This document shows positions 17,722 to 26,722 of a stretch of 64,000 bases of DNA, one piece after another; positions within the stretch are counted from its first letter, which is position 1, and each line of letters starts with the position of its first letter. A program made the translations under genes and the position numbers. The notes beneath the pieces were generated by a model. That model was not told the origin of the DNA. It worked only from the letters and a program-made list of their open reading frames with translations, and did no database searches. Origin of the DNA: an uncultured Clostridia bacterium (GTDB taxonomy: Bacteria > Bacillota > Clostridia > TANB77 > CAG-465); NCBI GenBank assembly GCA_944388585.1, contig CALXJI010000001.1:62001-126000 (forward strand). Direction: 5' to 3'.

Positions 17722-18768
17722 ATGATATCTATAAATATGCTATCACATGCAGATAGTATAAAAGGTCAAGGAGTATTATCTGCACATGACGAACAAGTTA
17801 ATCTTGTAAGGCAAATAGAAGATTATGATATAGAAGAAAATAACAAAAAGATATGTGATATTACACATTTTCATACAGTAAATTTAGAATACTTTCTTAT
17901 ATTACCATTTATAAAAAGAAAGTCTTCAACGGTTGCATATGTTCATTTTGTGCCTGAAACATTAGAAGATAGTATTCATTTAAATAAGTTATTTAGATAC
18001 GTTTTTTATAAGTATTTAATAAAGTTTTATAGTAGTATGGATTGGTTAGTTGTAGTAAATCCATATTATATTGACGTGTTAAACGACTATGGAATAAAAA
18101 GAGAGAAAATAAAATACATACCAAATTATGTATCAAATGATAAATTTTATAAATTACCAAGCGAAGAAAAGATAAAATCAAGAGAAAAATATAACATTGC
18201 AAAAGATAAATTTGTTGTACTTGCAGTAGGGCAATTACAAAAAAGGAAGGGAGTATTAGATTTTATACAAATAGCTAGGAATATGCCAGATATAGAATTT
18301 GTATGGGCAGGTGGAGCTGTGTTTGGAAAAATGAGTGAGGGCTATGATGAGATAATGAATATAATAAATGGAAATCTGCCTTCAAATGTTAAATTTTTAG
18401 GACTTATAGATCGTGATGATATGAATGAAGTATATAATATGGCAGATGTTATGTTTTTACCTTCATATGAAGAGTTATTTCCTATGTCTATACTTGAGGC
18501 AATGTGTGTAAATATTCCTGTTCTTACAAGAGATTTAGATATTTATAATGGAATACTTTTTGATTTTTATTGCTTTGCATCAGATAATAATGGTTTTATT
18601 AATATGATAAATAGGTTGAAAAATGATAAAGAATATTACGATACTATGGTAGAAAAATCTAAAGCTGGTAATGCTTTTTACTGTAAAGATAATGTAAAAA
18701 ATATGTGGAAAGATTTTTATAAGGAATGCTTAGAAAATAAGGTGAAAAAGCATGAAAAAAGAAAATAA
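17722..18768 (+). CDS. Glycosyltransferase family 4 protein
   Basis: 348 residues from the ATG at 17722 (ribosome binding site GGGAGG); the longer frame from 17683 has no ribosome binding site. GT-B fold: the C-terminal nucleotide-sugar-binding half has VLAVGQLQKRKGVLDF, FLGLIDRDDM, ADVMFLPSYEELFPMSILEAM (the E-x7-E region) and an R/D-rich tail. The N-terminal half carries DITHFHT. GT4 members of this type often make glycolipids such as glucosyl-diacylglycerol; the acceptor here is unknown. It overlaps the downstream TVP38-type gene by 17 nt, indicating tight coupling and a membrane-related role. Confidence 0.85.
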   Translation: MISINMLSHADSIKGQGVLSAHDEQVNLVRQIEDYDIEENNKKICDITHFHTVNLEYFLILPFIKRKSSTVAYVHFVPETLEDSIHLNKLFRYVFYKYLIKFYSSMDWLVVVNPYYIDVLNDYGIKREKIKYIPNYVSNDKFYKLPSEEKIKSREKYNIAKDKFVVLAVGQLQKRKGVLDFIQIARNMPDIEFVWAGGAVFGKMSEGYDEIMNIINGNLPSNVKFLGLIDRDDMNEVYNMADVMFLPSYEELFPMSILEAMCVNIPVLTRDLDIYNGILFDFYCFASDNNGFINMINRLKNDKEYYDTMVEKSKAGNAFYCKDNVKNMWKDFYKECLENKVKKHEKRK

Positions 18769-19351
18769 TTACCTTAGAATAGTAATAAATTTTTCTACTA
18801 TAATAGGAACAATTTTGCTATGTATTTTTTTCTATTATGCACTTAAAGCTCAGATTTTTACATCTGAAGAAAGTTTAAGAATGTTTTTAGATAGATTTGG
18901 AATATTTGCACCTTTACTATTTATAATAATACAAATTGTACAAGTTGTTATTCCTCTAATTCCTTGTAGTATAAGCACGGGCGTAGGAGTTGTAATTTTT
19001 GGACCACTATGGGGATTTGTATATAATTATGTTGGAATAGTAATAGGCTCTATAATTGTATTTTTTATATCAAGAAGATATGGAATGCCACTTATTAAGA
19101 AAATGTTTAAAAAAGAACTTATAGATAAATATATAGGTTGGTTAAATAGTGGTAAAAAATTTGAAAGATTTTTTGCGGCAGCTATATTTTTTCCAGTAGC
19201 ACCAGATGATTTTTTATGTTATTTAGCAGGTGTAACTGATATAAGTGTAAAAAAATATATTGCTATAATTATATTTCTTAAACCTTTTACTATATTTTTA
19301 TATAGTTTAGGACTAGTTGCAATATGGGATATATTAATGAAAATATTTTAA
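18752..19351 (+). CDS. TVP38/TMEM64 (DedA-like) family membrane protein
   Basis: 199 residues with about five to six hydrophobic segments. The VTT/SNARE-associated domain is recognisable: FGIFAPLLFIIIQIVQVVIPLIPC, GPLWGFVYNYVG, and FFPVAPDDFLCYLAGVT near residue 150. Family members are linked to lipid flipping or envelope homeostasis. The overlap with the GT4 gene suggests that the pair works on the same membrane lipid. Ribosome binding site AAGGTG lies inside the upstream gene. Confidence 0.88.
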   Translation: MKKENNYLRIVINFSTIIGTILLCIFFYYALKAQIFTSEESLRMFLDRFGIFAPLLFIIIQIVQVVIPLIPCSISTGVGVVIFGPLWGFVYNYVGIVIGSIIVFFISRRYGMPLIKKMFKKELIDKYIGWLNSGKKFERFFAAAIFFPVAPDDFLCYLAGVTDISVKKYIAIIIFLKPFTIFLYSLGLVAIWDILMKIF

Positions 19352-19352
19352 A

Positions 19353-19383
19353 AAAATGTGAAACGTTAATGTTTCACATTTTT
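19353..19383. terminator. Terminator between convergent genes
   Basis: A 12-bp stem (AAAATGTGAAAC / GTTTCACATTTT) with a 6-nt loop and A/T runs on both sides. Confidence 0.8.
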
Positions 19384-19389
19384 AGCTAG

Positions 19390-19683
19390 TTATTTTAATA
19401 TAATAAAATATTGAAATATATAATATATACATACAATATTTATTATAAATATTACTGGTATACCATACTTAAATTTAGGATGTAGTGTTTTATGTCTAAA
19501 TACATGCATACCAATATATGAGCCAATACTTCCTAAAAGTAGAGGAATTAAAAGTAGTGTGTTTTCTGGTGTACGCCACATATTATGTTTAGCTTTGTAC
19601 TTATCAAATCCCATAGATAAAAAACCAACTATATTAATAATTAAAAAATATAGTAAAAAATATTTTAAATATTCAATATTCAT
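19390..19683 (-). CDS. DUF1294 family membrane protein
   Basis: 97 residues from the ATG at 19683 (ribosome binding site GAGGTG); an upstream in-frame ATG at 19713 has no ribosome binding site. The DUF1294 pattern is visible: MGFDKYKAKHNMWRTPENTLL, then LGSIGSYIGMHVFRHKTLHPKF between two hydrophobic helices. Three membrane segments are expected. Function unknown. It is the last gene of a two-gene leftward unit. Confidence 0.85.
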   Translation of the reverse strand: MNIEYLKYFLLYFLIINIVGFLSMGFDKYKAKHNMWRTPENTLLLIPLLLGSIGSYIGMHVFRHKTLHPKFKYGIPVIFIINIVCIYYIFQYFIILK

Positions 19684-19729
19684 AATAAACACCTCATTAA
19701 AGTTATTATACACAAAAAAGTGTAAATAA

Positions 19730-20377
19730 TCAAATATGTTGTTTGTTTGACTTTATATCAAAAAGTATAGTATATATTATAAAATCTTCATTATATAAAT
19801 TATAATTATTTAAAATGTATAAATAATTATAAAAAAAGCTGTATTGAATTTCAAATTCTTTTTTTAATTTATTAATAGAGATTTTATTTTTTAAGTAAGA
19901 ATTGCAATTACTTTTTAAATTAAATATTCTATGATATATTTTAGAGTAATTAGTATTTTCGTATATATTTAAAATATTACAAAATTTTAGTACATAAATA
20001 TAATATTCTAACTTGTAATTTAATATAGCATTAATTTTATAAGGTATGTTATTTAAATTAAGTATATTATAAAAGTTTACTATTTCGTCTATAGCAAGTT
20101 TTATAGTAGTTAAATTTAATTCTATATCATTTTCTTTTATTAAATTATTACTTTTTAAGCTATAATTTAAATCAACGTTATATTTATATACTGAATAAAT
20201 AATATTTTCTTCAAAATCTGTATCAGATAAATTAAAATATTTTTTAATTTCTTTTAAATGAAAAATATAGTTAATCTTTATTGGATTATTACATCTCATA
20301 ATTTTTAAGAATCTATCATTTGAAGTATTGTTTGTTTTAATATTTAGTAATTCTTTTATAATTTCTATACTTATCAT
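19730..20377 (-). CDS. Hypothetical protein
   Basis: 215 residues, unusually rich in Asn, Ile, Tyr and Lys and predicted largely alpha-helical, with no signal peptide or transmembrane segment. It has a strong AAGGAGGTAG ribosome binding site. It sits divergent from rpmF, where many Firmicutes have the YceD/DUF177 gene in the same direction, but it does not show that family's Cys pattern. Not recognised. Confidence 0.55.
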   Translation of the reverse strand: MISIEIIKELLNIKTNNTSNDRFLKIMRCNNPIKINYIFHLKEIKKYFNLSDTDFEENIIYSVYKYNVDLNYSLKSNNLIKENDIELNLTTIKLAIDEIVNFYNILNLNNIPYKINAILNYKLEYYIYVLKFCNILNIYENTNYSKIYHRIFNLKSNCNSYLKNKISINKLKKEFEIQYSFFYNYLYILNNYNLYNEDFIIYTILFDIKSNKQHI

Positions 20378-20511
20378 AAAACTACCTCCTTATTAAAATT
20401 GGTATAAATTTTAAATTTTAAATATTATACTACTAATAATTTTAAAAATTTTAAAAGTGTCATTAATTTACATAAAACAACAATAATTTCAATAACTTTA
20501 TAAACAATACC

Positions 20512-20540
20512 TTGACTTTTTATTTTAACTATTATATAAT
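20512..20540 (+). promoter_or_regulatory. rpmF promoter and leader hairpin
   Basis: TTGACT (20512-20517), 17 bp, TATAAT (20535-20540). The leader carries a small hairpin (CTATG-N6-CATAG near 20573-20588) ahead of the AAGGAGGG ribosome binding site. Confidence 0.75.
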
Positions 20541-20618
20541 ATACGAGTAACAAATTAAATAAACGAGAATACCTATGTAAAAACATAGTTGTATATTGGC
20601 TTAAGGAGGGAATATAAG

Positions 20619-20813
20619 ATGGCACAACCAAAAAGAAGATGGTCTAAACAAAGAACACATACAAAACGTTCAACATGGAAATTAGAAGAGACAAACTTAT
20701 CTACTTGCGCAAATTGTGGTGAACCTGTACTTTCACACAAAGCATGTCCTTCTTGTGGATATTACAATAAAAAGCAAGTAGTTGAAATTAAAGAAAAAAA
20801 AGAGAATGCTTAA
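20619..20813 (+). CDS. rpmF: Ribosomal protein bL32
   Basis: 64 residues from the ATG at 20619 behind AAGGAGGG. It begins MAQPKRRWSKQRTHTKRS and has the zinc-ribbon cysteines CANC and CPSC, the zinc-containing form of L32. A component of the large subunit. It has its own promoter and terminator. Confidence 0.97.
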   Translation: MAQPKRRWSKQRTHTKRSTWKLEETNLSTCANCGEPVLSHKACPSCGYYNKKQVVEIKEKKENA

Positions 20814-20817
20814 AAAA

Positions 20818-20843
20818 GTAACTCCACATATGTGGAGTTTTTT
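20818..20843 (+). terminator. rpmF terminator
   Basis: Nearly perfect palindrome around ACTCCACATATGTGGAGT, followed by TTTTTT. Confidence 0.8.
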
Positions 20844-20861
20844 CGCGTATAGGAGAGAATT

Positions 20862-21563
20862 ATGCAAGATTTAAAAATACTTTATGAAGATAATCATATA
20901 ATTGTAGTTGTAAAACCAGCAGGAATTCCTGTTCAACAAGATAAAACGTCAGATTTAGATATGCTTACAATTATAAAGGCATACTTAAAAGAAAAGTATA
21001 ATAAGCCCGGAAATGTGTACTTAGGACTTGTACATAGACTTGACAGAATGGTTGGTGGAGTAATGGTGTTTGCTAAAACTTCAAAGGCAGCATCTAGAAT
21101 ATCTGAATATATTAGACAAAAAAATGTAAAAAAAAGATATTTAGCCATAGTAAATGGAAAAATGGATGTGACAGGAGATGTAGTAGAGCTTAAAGACTAC
21201 TTAGTTAAAAATGAAAGACTAAATATGTCTAGGGTTGTAGATAAATCTGTAAAGGGTTCTAAAGAAAGTATTTTAGAATATAAAGTAATTAAAAATTTTA
21301 AATATAATAATAAGGAATACTCTTTAGTAGATATTGATCTTCACACTGGAAGACATCATCAAATAAGAGTACAATTTGCAAATATTTCTCATCCTTTGTA
21401 TGGAGACATAAAATATGGTAATAAGATTAATAAAGTTGGACAAAATCTTGCTTTGTTTTCATATTATTTATCTTTTTTTCATCCTACAAAAGATGAATAT
21501 TTGGAATTTAAATTTCTACCAAGTCAGTTAGAAAAAAAAGATAAAATATGGGATGTGATATAA
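20862..21563 (+). CDS. RluA-family pseudouridine synthase
   Basis: 233 residues, the short RluA class without an S4 domain. Catalytic Asp is in HRLDRMVGG, with VVVKPAGIPV at the start and LHTGRHHQIRVQFA later, all RluA signatures. The target (tRNA or rRNA uridine) cannot be told. Its stop codon overlaps the prfB start (TAATG). Confidence 0.88.
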   Translation: MQDLKILYEDNHIIVVVKPAGIPVQQDKTSDLDMLTIIKAYLKEKYNKPGNVYLGLVHRLDRMVGGVMVFAKTSKAASRISEYIRQKNVKKRYLAIVNGKMDVTGDVVELKDYLVKNERLNMSRVVDKSVKGSKESILEYKVIKNFKYNNKEYSLVDIDLHTGRHHQIRVQFANISHPLYGDIKYGNKINKVGQNLALFSYYLSFFHPTKDEYLEFKFLPSQLEKKDKIWDVI

Positions 21564-22678
21564 TGGATTTTGATAGCATAAGATTGCTTTTAGAATCATT
21601 AGAAGAAAAGCTTAAAACTTTAAGGGATGCTATAAAAGTTGATGATAAGAAAAAAGAACTAATAAATCTTGAAAAAGAAACTTTAAAGGAGGGATTTTGG
21701 ACAGAAAGTGAAAATTCTTCTAAAATCTTATCTAAAATGAAACATTTAAAAGCAGACATAAATAAATATGAGTCAGTTATAAAAGAGTATGAAGATGCAT
21801 GCACTTATTTAGAGCTTGCACAAGAAGAAAATGATTTAGAGTCATATAAAGAGGCAAAAAATTCATCTAATACTTTGCAAGAAAATCTAGAAAGGCTTGA
21901 AGTAAATACCTTACTTTCAGAAGAATATGATGTAAATAATGCAATAGTTACAATTCATCCTGGAGCTGGTGGAACTGAGTCACAAGATTGGGCTTTAATG
22001 CTTTATAGGATGTACAGTAGATGGGTGCAACACATGGATTTTACAATGGAGGTACTAGATTATCAAGATGGAGAAGAAGCAGGAGTAAAATCTGTATCTT
22101 TTTTAGTAAAAGGAGAATATGCTTATGGATATTTAAAGGGAGAGTCTGGAGTACATAGACTTGTAAGAATTTCTCCATTTGATGCAAATAGCAGAAGACA
22201 TACTTCATTTGCAGCTGTAGAAGTTCTTCCAGAGATTTCTGATGAAATTAATATAGAGATAAAGTCAGAAGATATTGAAATGGATGTATACAGAGCAAGT
22301 GGCGCTGGAGGACAACATGTAAATAAAACATCATCTGCAGTAAGACTTAGACATATTCCTACAGGAATAGTTGTAACATGTCAGACTGAACGCTCACAGA
22401 TGCAAAACAGAGAAAATGCTATGAAAATGTTAAAAGCAAAATTATATAAGCTTGAAAAAGATAATTACAATAAAATGATGAATAATATAAAAGGTGAGAC
22501 TACAGATAATTCATGGGGAAATCAGATAAGATCATATGTATTTTGTCCATATACTCTTGTAAAAGATCATAGAACAGGACATGAAACTTCAAATGTTCAA
22601 GCTGTTATGGATGGAAAAATAGATGACTTCATATATGAATACTTGAAAAATTATGTAAAAGATGATATAATCAATTAG
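21563..22678 (+). CDS. prfB: Peptide chain release factor 2
   Basis: 371 residues from the ATG at 21563, which overlaps the stop of the preceding gene. The RF2 stop-codon motif SPF (RISPFDAN) and GGQ (GAGGQHVNKT) are present. The reading frame is continuous: the programmed +1 frameshift with in-frame TGA found near codon 25 of most bacterial prfB genes is absent. The corresponding region reads KLKTLRDAIKVDDKK. Translation probably depends on coupling to the upstream gene, since only a weak GGGATG-like site precedes the start. Confidence 0.95.
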   Translation: MDFDSIRLLLESLEEKLKTLRDAIKVDDKKKELINLEKETLKEGFWTESENSSKILSKMKHLKADINKYESVIKEYEDACTYLELAQEENDLESYKEAKNSSNTLQENLERLEVNTLLSEEYDVNNAIVTIHPGAGGTESQDWALMLYRMYSRWVQHMDFTMEVLDYQDGEEAGVKSVSFLVKGEYAYGYLKGESGVHRLVRISPFDANSRRHTSFAAVEVLPEISDEINIEIKSEDIEMDVYRASGAGGQHVNKTSSAVRLRHIPTGIVVTCQTERSQMQNRENAMKMLKAKLYKLEKDNYNKMMNNIKGETTDNSWGNQIRSYVFCPYTLVKDHRTGHETSNVQAVMDGKIDDFIYEYLKNYVKDDIIN

Positions 22679-22706
22679 TATTTTTATATGGAAAGAGGTG
22701 GTCTAT

Positions 22707-23453
22707 GTGGCATACTCTGAAAATTTATCTAACTATGATAAAGAACATTTAAAAAGAATCAGGGAGTCAAAACTATTAATAGTTGATTTAGATGGAACTT
22801 TAATAGATTTTGAAAAGATTGATAACATGATTATTTCGTATTTGTTTCCAGATAATAGATTAATTAATTCTATTGATAACATTTTATGGAAGGTTAATAA
22901 TCTAGATGTTTTTGGAAATGGATATAGTGGTTTAAAATTAAGACTTGCTTTTTATTCTTTATTTTGTAAAAGAAGTTATAAGGAATGTAAAAAGATATAT
23001 GCAGATATGTATAGCAAACTATCTCAAATGGAATTTATAGATGTATATATTTCAACATTAAAAGAACTAATAGATAATGATTATAAAGTTATTATTTTAA
23101 CAAAAAATGTGTATGCAAAAAAATTACTAGAAAGTAACATATTTGGTTTAGATAAAAAAGTAAGAAAAAATTTACAACTTCTTATATTAAAAAAGGAAAA
23201 GAAAAAGCAGTTTAAAAAAATCGTACAACAGTACGATAAGGTTTGTGTCATTGGAAATAATCTATCTGATGACGTATTTAGCTCATATAATATAAGATCA
23301 CCTTATATTTATATAGGAGAAAGTAAAATAGTAAAGGGAATTTTAAAGCTTTCTAATTGCTTTTTTGATAGGGATAAAGAATCGGCAATAAATAGAAAGG
23401 GAATTTGTTTAAGAAATTTTAGACAGGTAAAAGAGATTTTTAAAAGAAGGTAG
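22707..23453 (+). CDS. HAD-superfamily hydrolase-like protein
   Basis: About 248 residues from a GTG at 22707 (ribosome binding site AGAGGTGG); an upstream GTG at 22698 overlaps the ribosome binding site. HAD motif I is DLDGTLID, motif II is IILTKN, and CVIGNNLSDDVFSS is motif IV, so a phosphatase fold with an intact nucleophile Asp is likely. Lys-rich, cytoplasmic. Substrate unknown. Confidence 0.72.
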   Translation: MAYSENLSNYDKEHLKRIRESKLLIVDLDGTLIDFEKIDNMIISYLFPDNRLINSIDNILWKVNNLDVFGNGYSGLKLRLAFYSLFCKRSYKECKKIYADMYSKLSQMEFIDVYISTLKELIDNDYKVIILTKNVYAKKLLESNIFGLDKKVRKNLQLLILKKEKKKQFKKIVQQYDKVCVIGNNLSDDVFSSYNIRSPYIYIGESKIVKGILKLSNCFFDRDKESAINRKGICLRNFRQVKEIFKRR

Positions 23454-23472
23454 AGTAATCTATCTTCTTTTT
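23442..23472. terminator. Terminator between convergent genes
   Basis: A 13-bp stem with one G-T pair (AAAAGAAGGTAGA / TCTATCTTCTTTT) and GTAA loop, overlapping the end of the HAD gene. Confidence 0.75.
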
Positions 23473-24394
23473 ACATTAGTTTTTCTATGTCTTGTGGAAT
23501 TGTAGCTTCTACTTGGATGAATTTATTTGTAATTGGATGGGTAAAGGACACTTTGTATGCATGAAGCGCTTGTCTTTGAATTAGTTTGTCTACGTTAGGA
23601 ATATTATAATATTCAGCATAAAGTGTATCTCCAAGTAAAATATGTCCTATATCTATCATATGCACACGTATTTGATGTGTTCTTCCAGTATGAAGAATAA
23701 CTTTTAGGACAGTATAATTTTTATCCTTATTTCTACATAATACTTCATATTCGGTTTTAGCATAGTCTCCGGTATTATCATTAGTTGTTTTTCTAAGAAT
23801 TATTGTATTTTCCATTCTTTTTATATTTTTTTCAATTATACCAGTATCGTCTTTAACAAGTCCATTTACTACTGCTATATATTCCTTTTTTATGTTTATT
23901 TTGTTTTTTAATCTAACAAATAATTCTTGAATATATTCATTTTTTGCAAATATACAAATGCCAGTTGTATTTTTATCTAGTCTTGTTACAATATGTATGT
24001 TGTAAAGTCCTTGTTTTTTTAGATATGCTGCAACTATATTAGATAAAGTATTTTCATAGTTATCTGCACTTGGATGAGTTGGCATATTTGTAGGTTTATT
24101 TACTATGAGTAAATATTCATCTTCATAAAGTATATCTAATGGCTCATCTTTTAATATGAATTTATCTTCAAATTTTGGTGTATTTTTTAAAGTAAGATAT
24201 TTTTGAATGTCTACTTTAATTATATCATTTTCTTTTACTATATAATTTACGTGTTCAATTTTTTTATTTACAAAAATACATTCTGCATATTTTATTTTTT
24301 TTAATAATTCGGTAGATATATATAATTTTTTCTTTAATATATCTTTTAATTTTTTCCCTTTATCTTTATTGTTTACGTTATATGTTAATATCAT
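23471..24394 (-). CDS. RluA/RluD-family pseudouridine synthase with S4 domain
   Basis: 307 residues. An S4-like RNA-binding N-terminus (about 1-70) is followed by the catalytic domain with RLDKNTTG (active Asp) and LHTGRTHQIRVHM. Larger than the RluA-type enzyme at 20862, it fits the RluD/YlyB class. No Shine-Dalgarno sequence is visible; a TATAAT lies only about 7 nt before the ATG on the coding strand, so the mRNA may be leaderless. Confidence 0.88.
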   Translation of the reverse strand: MILTYNVNNKDKGKKLKDILKKKLYISTELLKKIKYAECIFVNKKIEHVNYIVKENDIIKVDIQKYLTLKNTPKFEDKFILKDEPLDILYEDEYLLIVNKPTNMPTHPSADNYENTLSNIVAAYLKKQGLYNIHIVTRLDKNTTGICIFAKNEYIQELFVRLKNKINIKKEYIAVVNGLVKDDTGIIEKNIKRMENTIILRKTTNDNTGDYAKTEYEVLCRNKDKNYTVLKVILHTGRTHQIRVHMIDIGHILLGDTLYAEYYNIPNVDKLIQRQALHAYKVSFTHPITNKFIQVEATIPQDIEKLM

Positions 24395-24446
24395 AAAAGT
24401 TATTATACTATAAATTTGTTTTAAAATAAAGGGGATAAATTTAAAG

Positions 24447-24475
24447 TTGAAAAAAGGAATTAACTATTGTATAAT
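24447..24475 (+). promoter_or_regulatory. Promoter of the trmN6 operon
   Basis: TTGAAA (24447-24452), 17 bp, TATAAT (24470-24475), about 25 nt upstream of the trmN6 start. Confidence 0.7.
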
Positions 24476-24500
24476 GATTATGTTTAGAAAGTGAGAAAAA

Positions 24501-25232
24501 ATGAGTAAAGAAAGAGTAGATGACCTGCAACTTAATGGCAAGAAAATAATACAAAATGAGGATTATTTTTGCTTTGGAATAGATAGTGTTTTGCTTGCTA
24601 ATTTTGTAGAGTCGAAAAGTAATAAAAATATAATAGTAGATTTATGTTCTGGAAGTGGCGTTATATCTGTTATAATGTCACAAAAGAAGAAATATAGCAA
24701 AATTTATGCTGTAGAGCTTCAAGAAGAAATGTATGATTTATTAAAAAGAAATATTGATATGAACAATCTTCAAGATAGAATTTATCCTGTAAAAGATGAT
24801 ATAAAAAACTTTTCTCTAAAAGATAAAGTGGATATAGTAGTAGTAAATCCACCATATAAAAAAATTGGAACAGGAATAGAAAATGAAAATTTAGTAAAAT
24901 CTATAGCAAGAAATGAAGTAAAATGTACACTTGAAGATGTGTTTTTATGTGCAAGTAGATTATTAAAACAAAAGGGAAAGCTATATTTAGTACATAAACC
25001 TCAAAGGTTGTCTGATCTAATAAGTGTAGCAAGAAAATATAAATTAGAACCTAAAAAAATGCAATTTGTATATCCTAACATTAAAAGTGCACCAAGTATT
25101 GTTCTTGTGGAATACTCATACTTTGGTGGAAATGAACTTAAAGTACTTCCACCTTTAATAGAGTATGATGATAAAAATAATTATACAAAGCAAATATATG
25201 ATATTTATGGGAGTGAAAAAAATGGTAAGTAA
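24501..25232 (+). CDS. tRNA1(Val) (adenine(37)-N6)-methyltransferase-like protein
   Basis: 243 residues, class I SAM methyltransferase: VVDLCSGSGVISV (SAM loop), AVELQ (motif II) and VVVNPPYKK (NPPY motif of N6-adenine enzymes). The N-terminal ERVDDLQLNGKKIIQ is typical of the TrmN6/YfiC family, which acts on tRNA. It overlaps rsmI by 11 nt. Confidence 0.85.
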   Translation: MSKERVDDLQLNGKKIIQNEDYFCFGIDSVLLANFVESKSNKNIIVDLCSGSGVISVIMSQKKKYSKIYAVELQEEMYDLLKRNIDMNNLQDRIYPVKDDIKNFSLKDKVDIVVVNPPYKKIGTGIENENLVKSIARNEVKCTLEDVFLCASRLLKQKGKLYLVHKPQRLSDLISVARKYKLEPKKMQFVYPNIKSAPSIVLVEYSYFGGNELKVLPPLIEYDDKNNYTKQIYDIYGSEKNGK

Positions 25233-26076
25233 TAATAAAGGAGTGCTATATGTTGTTGGTACTCCTATTGGAAATTTAAAAGATATAACTTTACGTGCTA
25301 TAGATACTTTAAAAGAAGTAGACTTAATTTTAGCAGAAGATACAAGACAAACATTAAAGCTACTTAATCATTTAGGTATAGAAAAGAAAATGGTAAGTTA
25401 TCATAGACATAATGAAGATGAAAAGATAGGTATGGTTGCATCTTTACTTGATGAGGGGAAAAATATAGCACTTGTATCGGATGCTGGTATGCCAATTATT
25501 TCAGATCCTGGGCAAGGACTTGTTAAGTTTTTGGTAGAAAATGACTATAAAATAGAAGTGATACCTGGTGTAACTGCTTTAATAACAGCAATAGTACGTT
25601 CTGGAATGGATTCAACAAGATTTACATTTGAAGGCTTTTTATCAGTTAGTAAAAAACAAAGAATAAAGAGGCTAAATGAGCTTAAAAATGAAGTTAGAAC
25701 AATGATTTTTTATGAAGCTCCACATAAAATACTTTATACACTAAAAGATATGCTTGAAGTATTTGGAAATAGAAATATATGTATATGTCGTGAGCTTACT
25801 AAAATTCATGAAGAATATTTAAATACTAATTTTATAGATGAAATATCTCAAATTGAAGAAAATGGTATAAAGGGAGAGATTGTATTGATAATAGAAGGAA
25901 AATCTGAGATAGAGTTAGAAGAAGAAAGGAAAAAAGAGCTTGAAAAATTAGATGCTGTAGAACTTGTAAAAGAATATATAAATGACGGAATAGATAAAAA
26001 GGATGCAATAAAAAAAGTAGCAAAAGAGCTTGGAGTAAATAAAAACGAAGTATATAAAAAATGTATAGATTTATAG
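25222..26076 (+). CDS. rsmI: 16S rRNA (cytidine(1402)-2'-O)-methyltransferase
   Basis: 284 residues from the ATG at 25222 (ribosome binding site GGGAGTG inside trmN6). Tetrapyrrole-methylase fold signatures are LYVVGTPIGNLKDIT, AEDTRQT, SDAGMPIISDPG, IPGVTA and the C-terminal extension. The same gene order, trmN6-rsmI, is common in Firmicutes. Confidence 0.95.
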   Translation: MVSNNKGVLYVVGTPIGNLKDITLRAIDTLKEVDLILAEDTRQTLKLLNHLGIEKKMVSYHRHNEDEKIGMVASLLDEGKNIALVSDAGMPIISDPGQGLVKFLVENDYKIEVIPGVTALITAIVRSGMDSTRFTFEGFLSVSKKQRIKRLNELKNEVRTMIFYEAPHKILYTLKDMLEVFGNRNICICRELTKIHEEYLNTNFIDEISQIEENGIKGEIVLIIEGKSEIELEEERKKELEKLDAVELVKEYINDGIDKKDAIKKVAKELGVNKNEVYKKCIDL

Positions 26077-26085
26077 GGGGAGTAT

Positions 26086-26721
26086 ATGAAAGAAAATGAG
26101 AAAGAAAGACTTAAGCATATGCTTGAGATAGAAGAAGATTTATATTCAAAAGGATATAAGCTAATATGTGGTGTAGATGAGGCAGGACGTGGACCTTTAT
26201 GTGGTCCAGTAGTTGCTGCAGCAGTTATTCTAAAGACAGATGATATGATAGAAGGAGTAAATGATTCTAAAAAAATATCACCTAAAAAAAGAGAAGAGCT
26301 ATATGAAGTGATCATGAATAAAGCTTTAGCAGTAGGAGTTGGAATAAAAGACGTTGATGTTATAGAGAAAGTAAATATTTTAAATGCAACAAAACTTGCT
26401 ATGAAAGAGGCAATAGAGAATTTAAAAGTTAGACCAGAATATGTTTTAATTGATGGAAATCAAATGATTGACATAGATATTAAAGCTCAAACTGTAGTGT
26501 CAGGGGATGCAAAATCTGAGTCTATTGCAGCTGCTTCAATCATTGCAAAAGTAACAAGGGATAGAATGCTAATAGAATATGATAAAAAGTATCCTGAGTA
26601 TGGCTTTAAAAATCACAAGGGATATGGTACAAAAGCACATATTGAAGCTATAAAAAAGTATGGTCTTACTCCAATTCATAGAAAAAGTTTTTGTACTAAA
26701 TTTGTAAAGGAGGAAAAGTAA
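26086..26721 (+). CDS. rnhB: Ribonuclease HII
   Basis: 211 residues. The N-terminal metal site GVDEAGRGPLCGPVVAA carries the Asp-Glu pair of type 2 RNase H, with NDSKK, IDGN and the ASIIAKVTRD segment following. It removes ribonucleotides from DNA. Ribosome binding site AGGGGGAG, 10 nt after rsmI. Confidence 0.95.
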   Translation: MKENEKERLKHMLEIEEDLYSKGYKLICGVDEAGRGPLCGPVVAAAVILKTDDMIEGVNDSKKISPKKREELYEVIMNKALAVGVGIKDVDVIEKVNILNATKLAMKEAIENLKVRPEYVLIDGNQMIDIDIKAQTVVSGDAKSESIAAASIIAKVTRDRMLIEYDKKYPEYGFKNHKGYGTKAHIEAIKKYGLTPIHRKSFCTKFVKEEK

Positions 26722-26722
26722 T

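Noticed and set aside
20425..20631. 68-codon minus-strand frame overlapping the rpmF promoter
   Set aside because: It covers the rpmF promoter and start, and has no ribosome binding site.
25848..26315. 155-codon minus-strand frame across rsmI and rnhB
   Set aside because: Low-complexity Ser/Phe-rich translation, antisense to two conserved genes, with no ribosome binding site.
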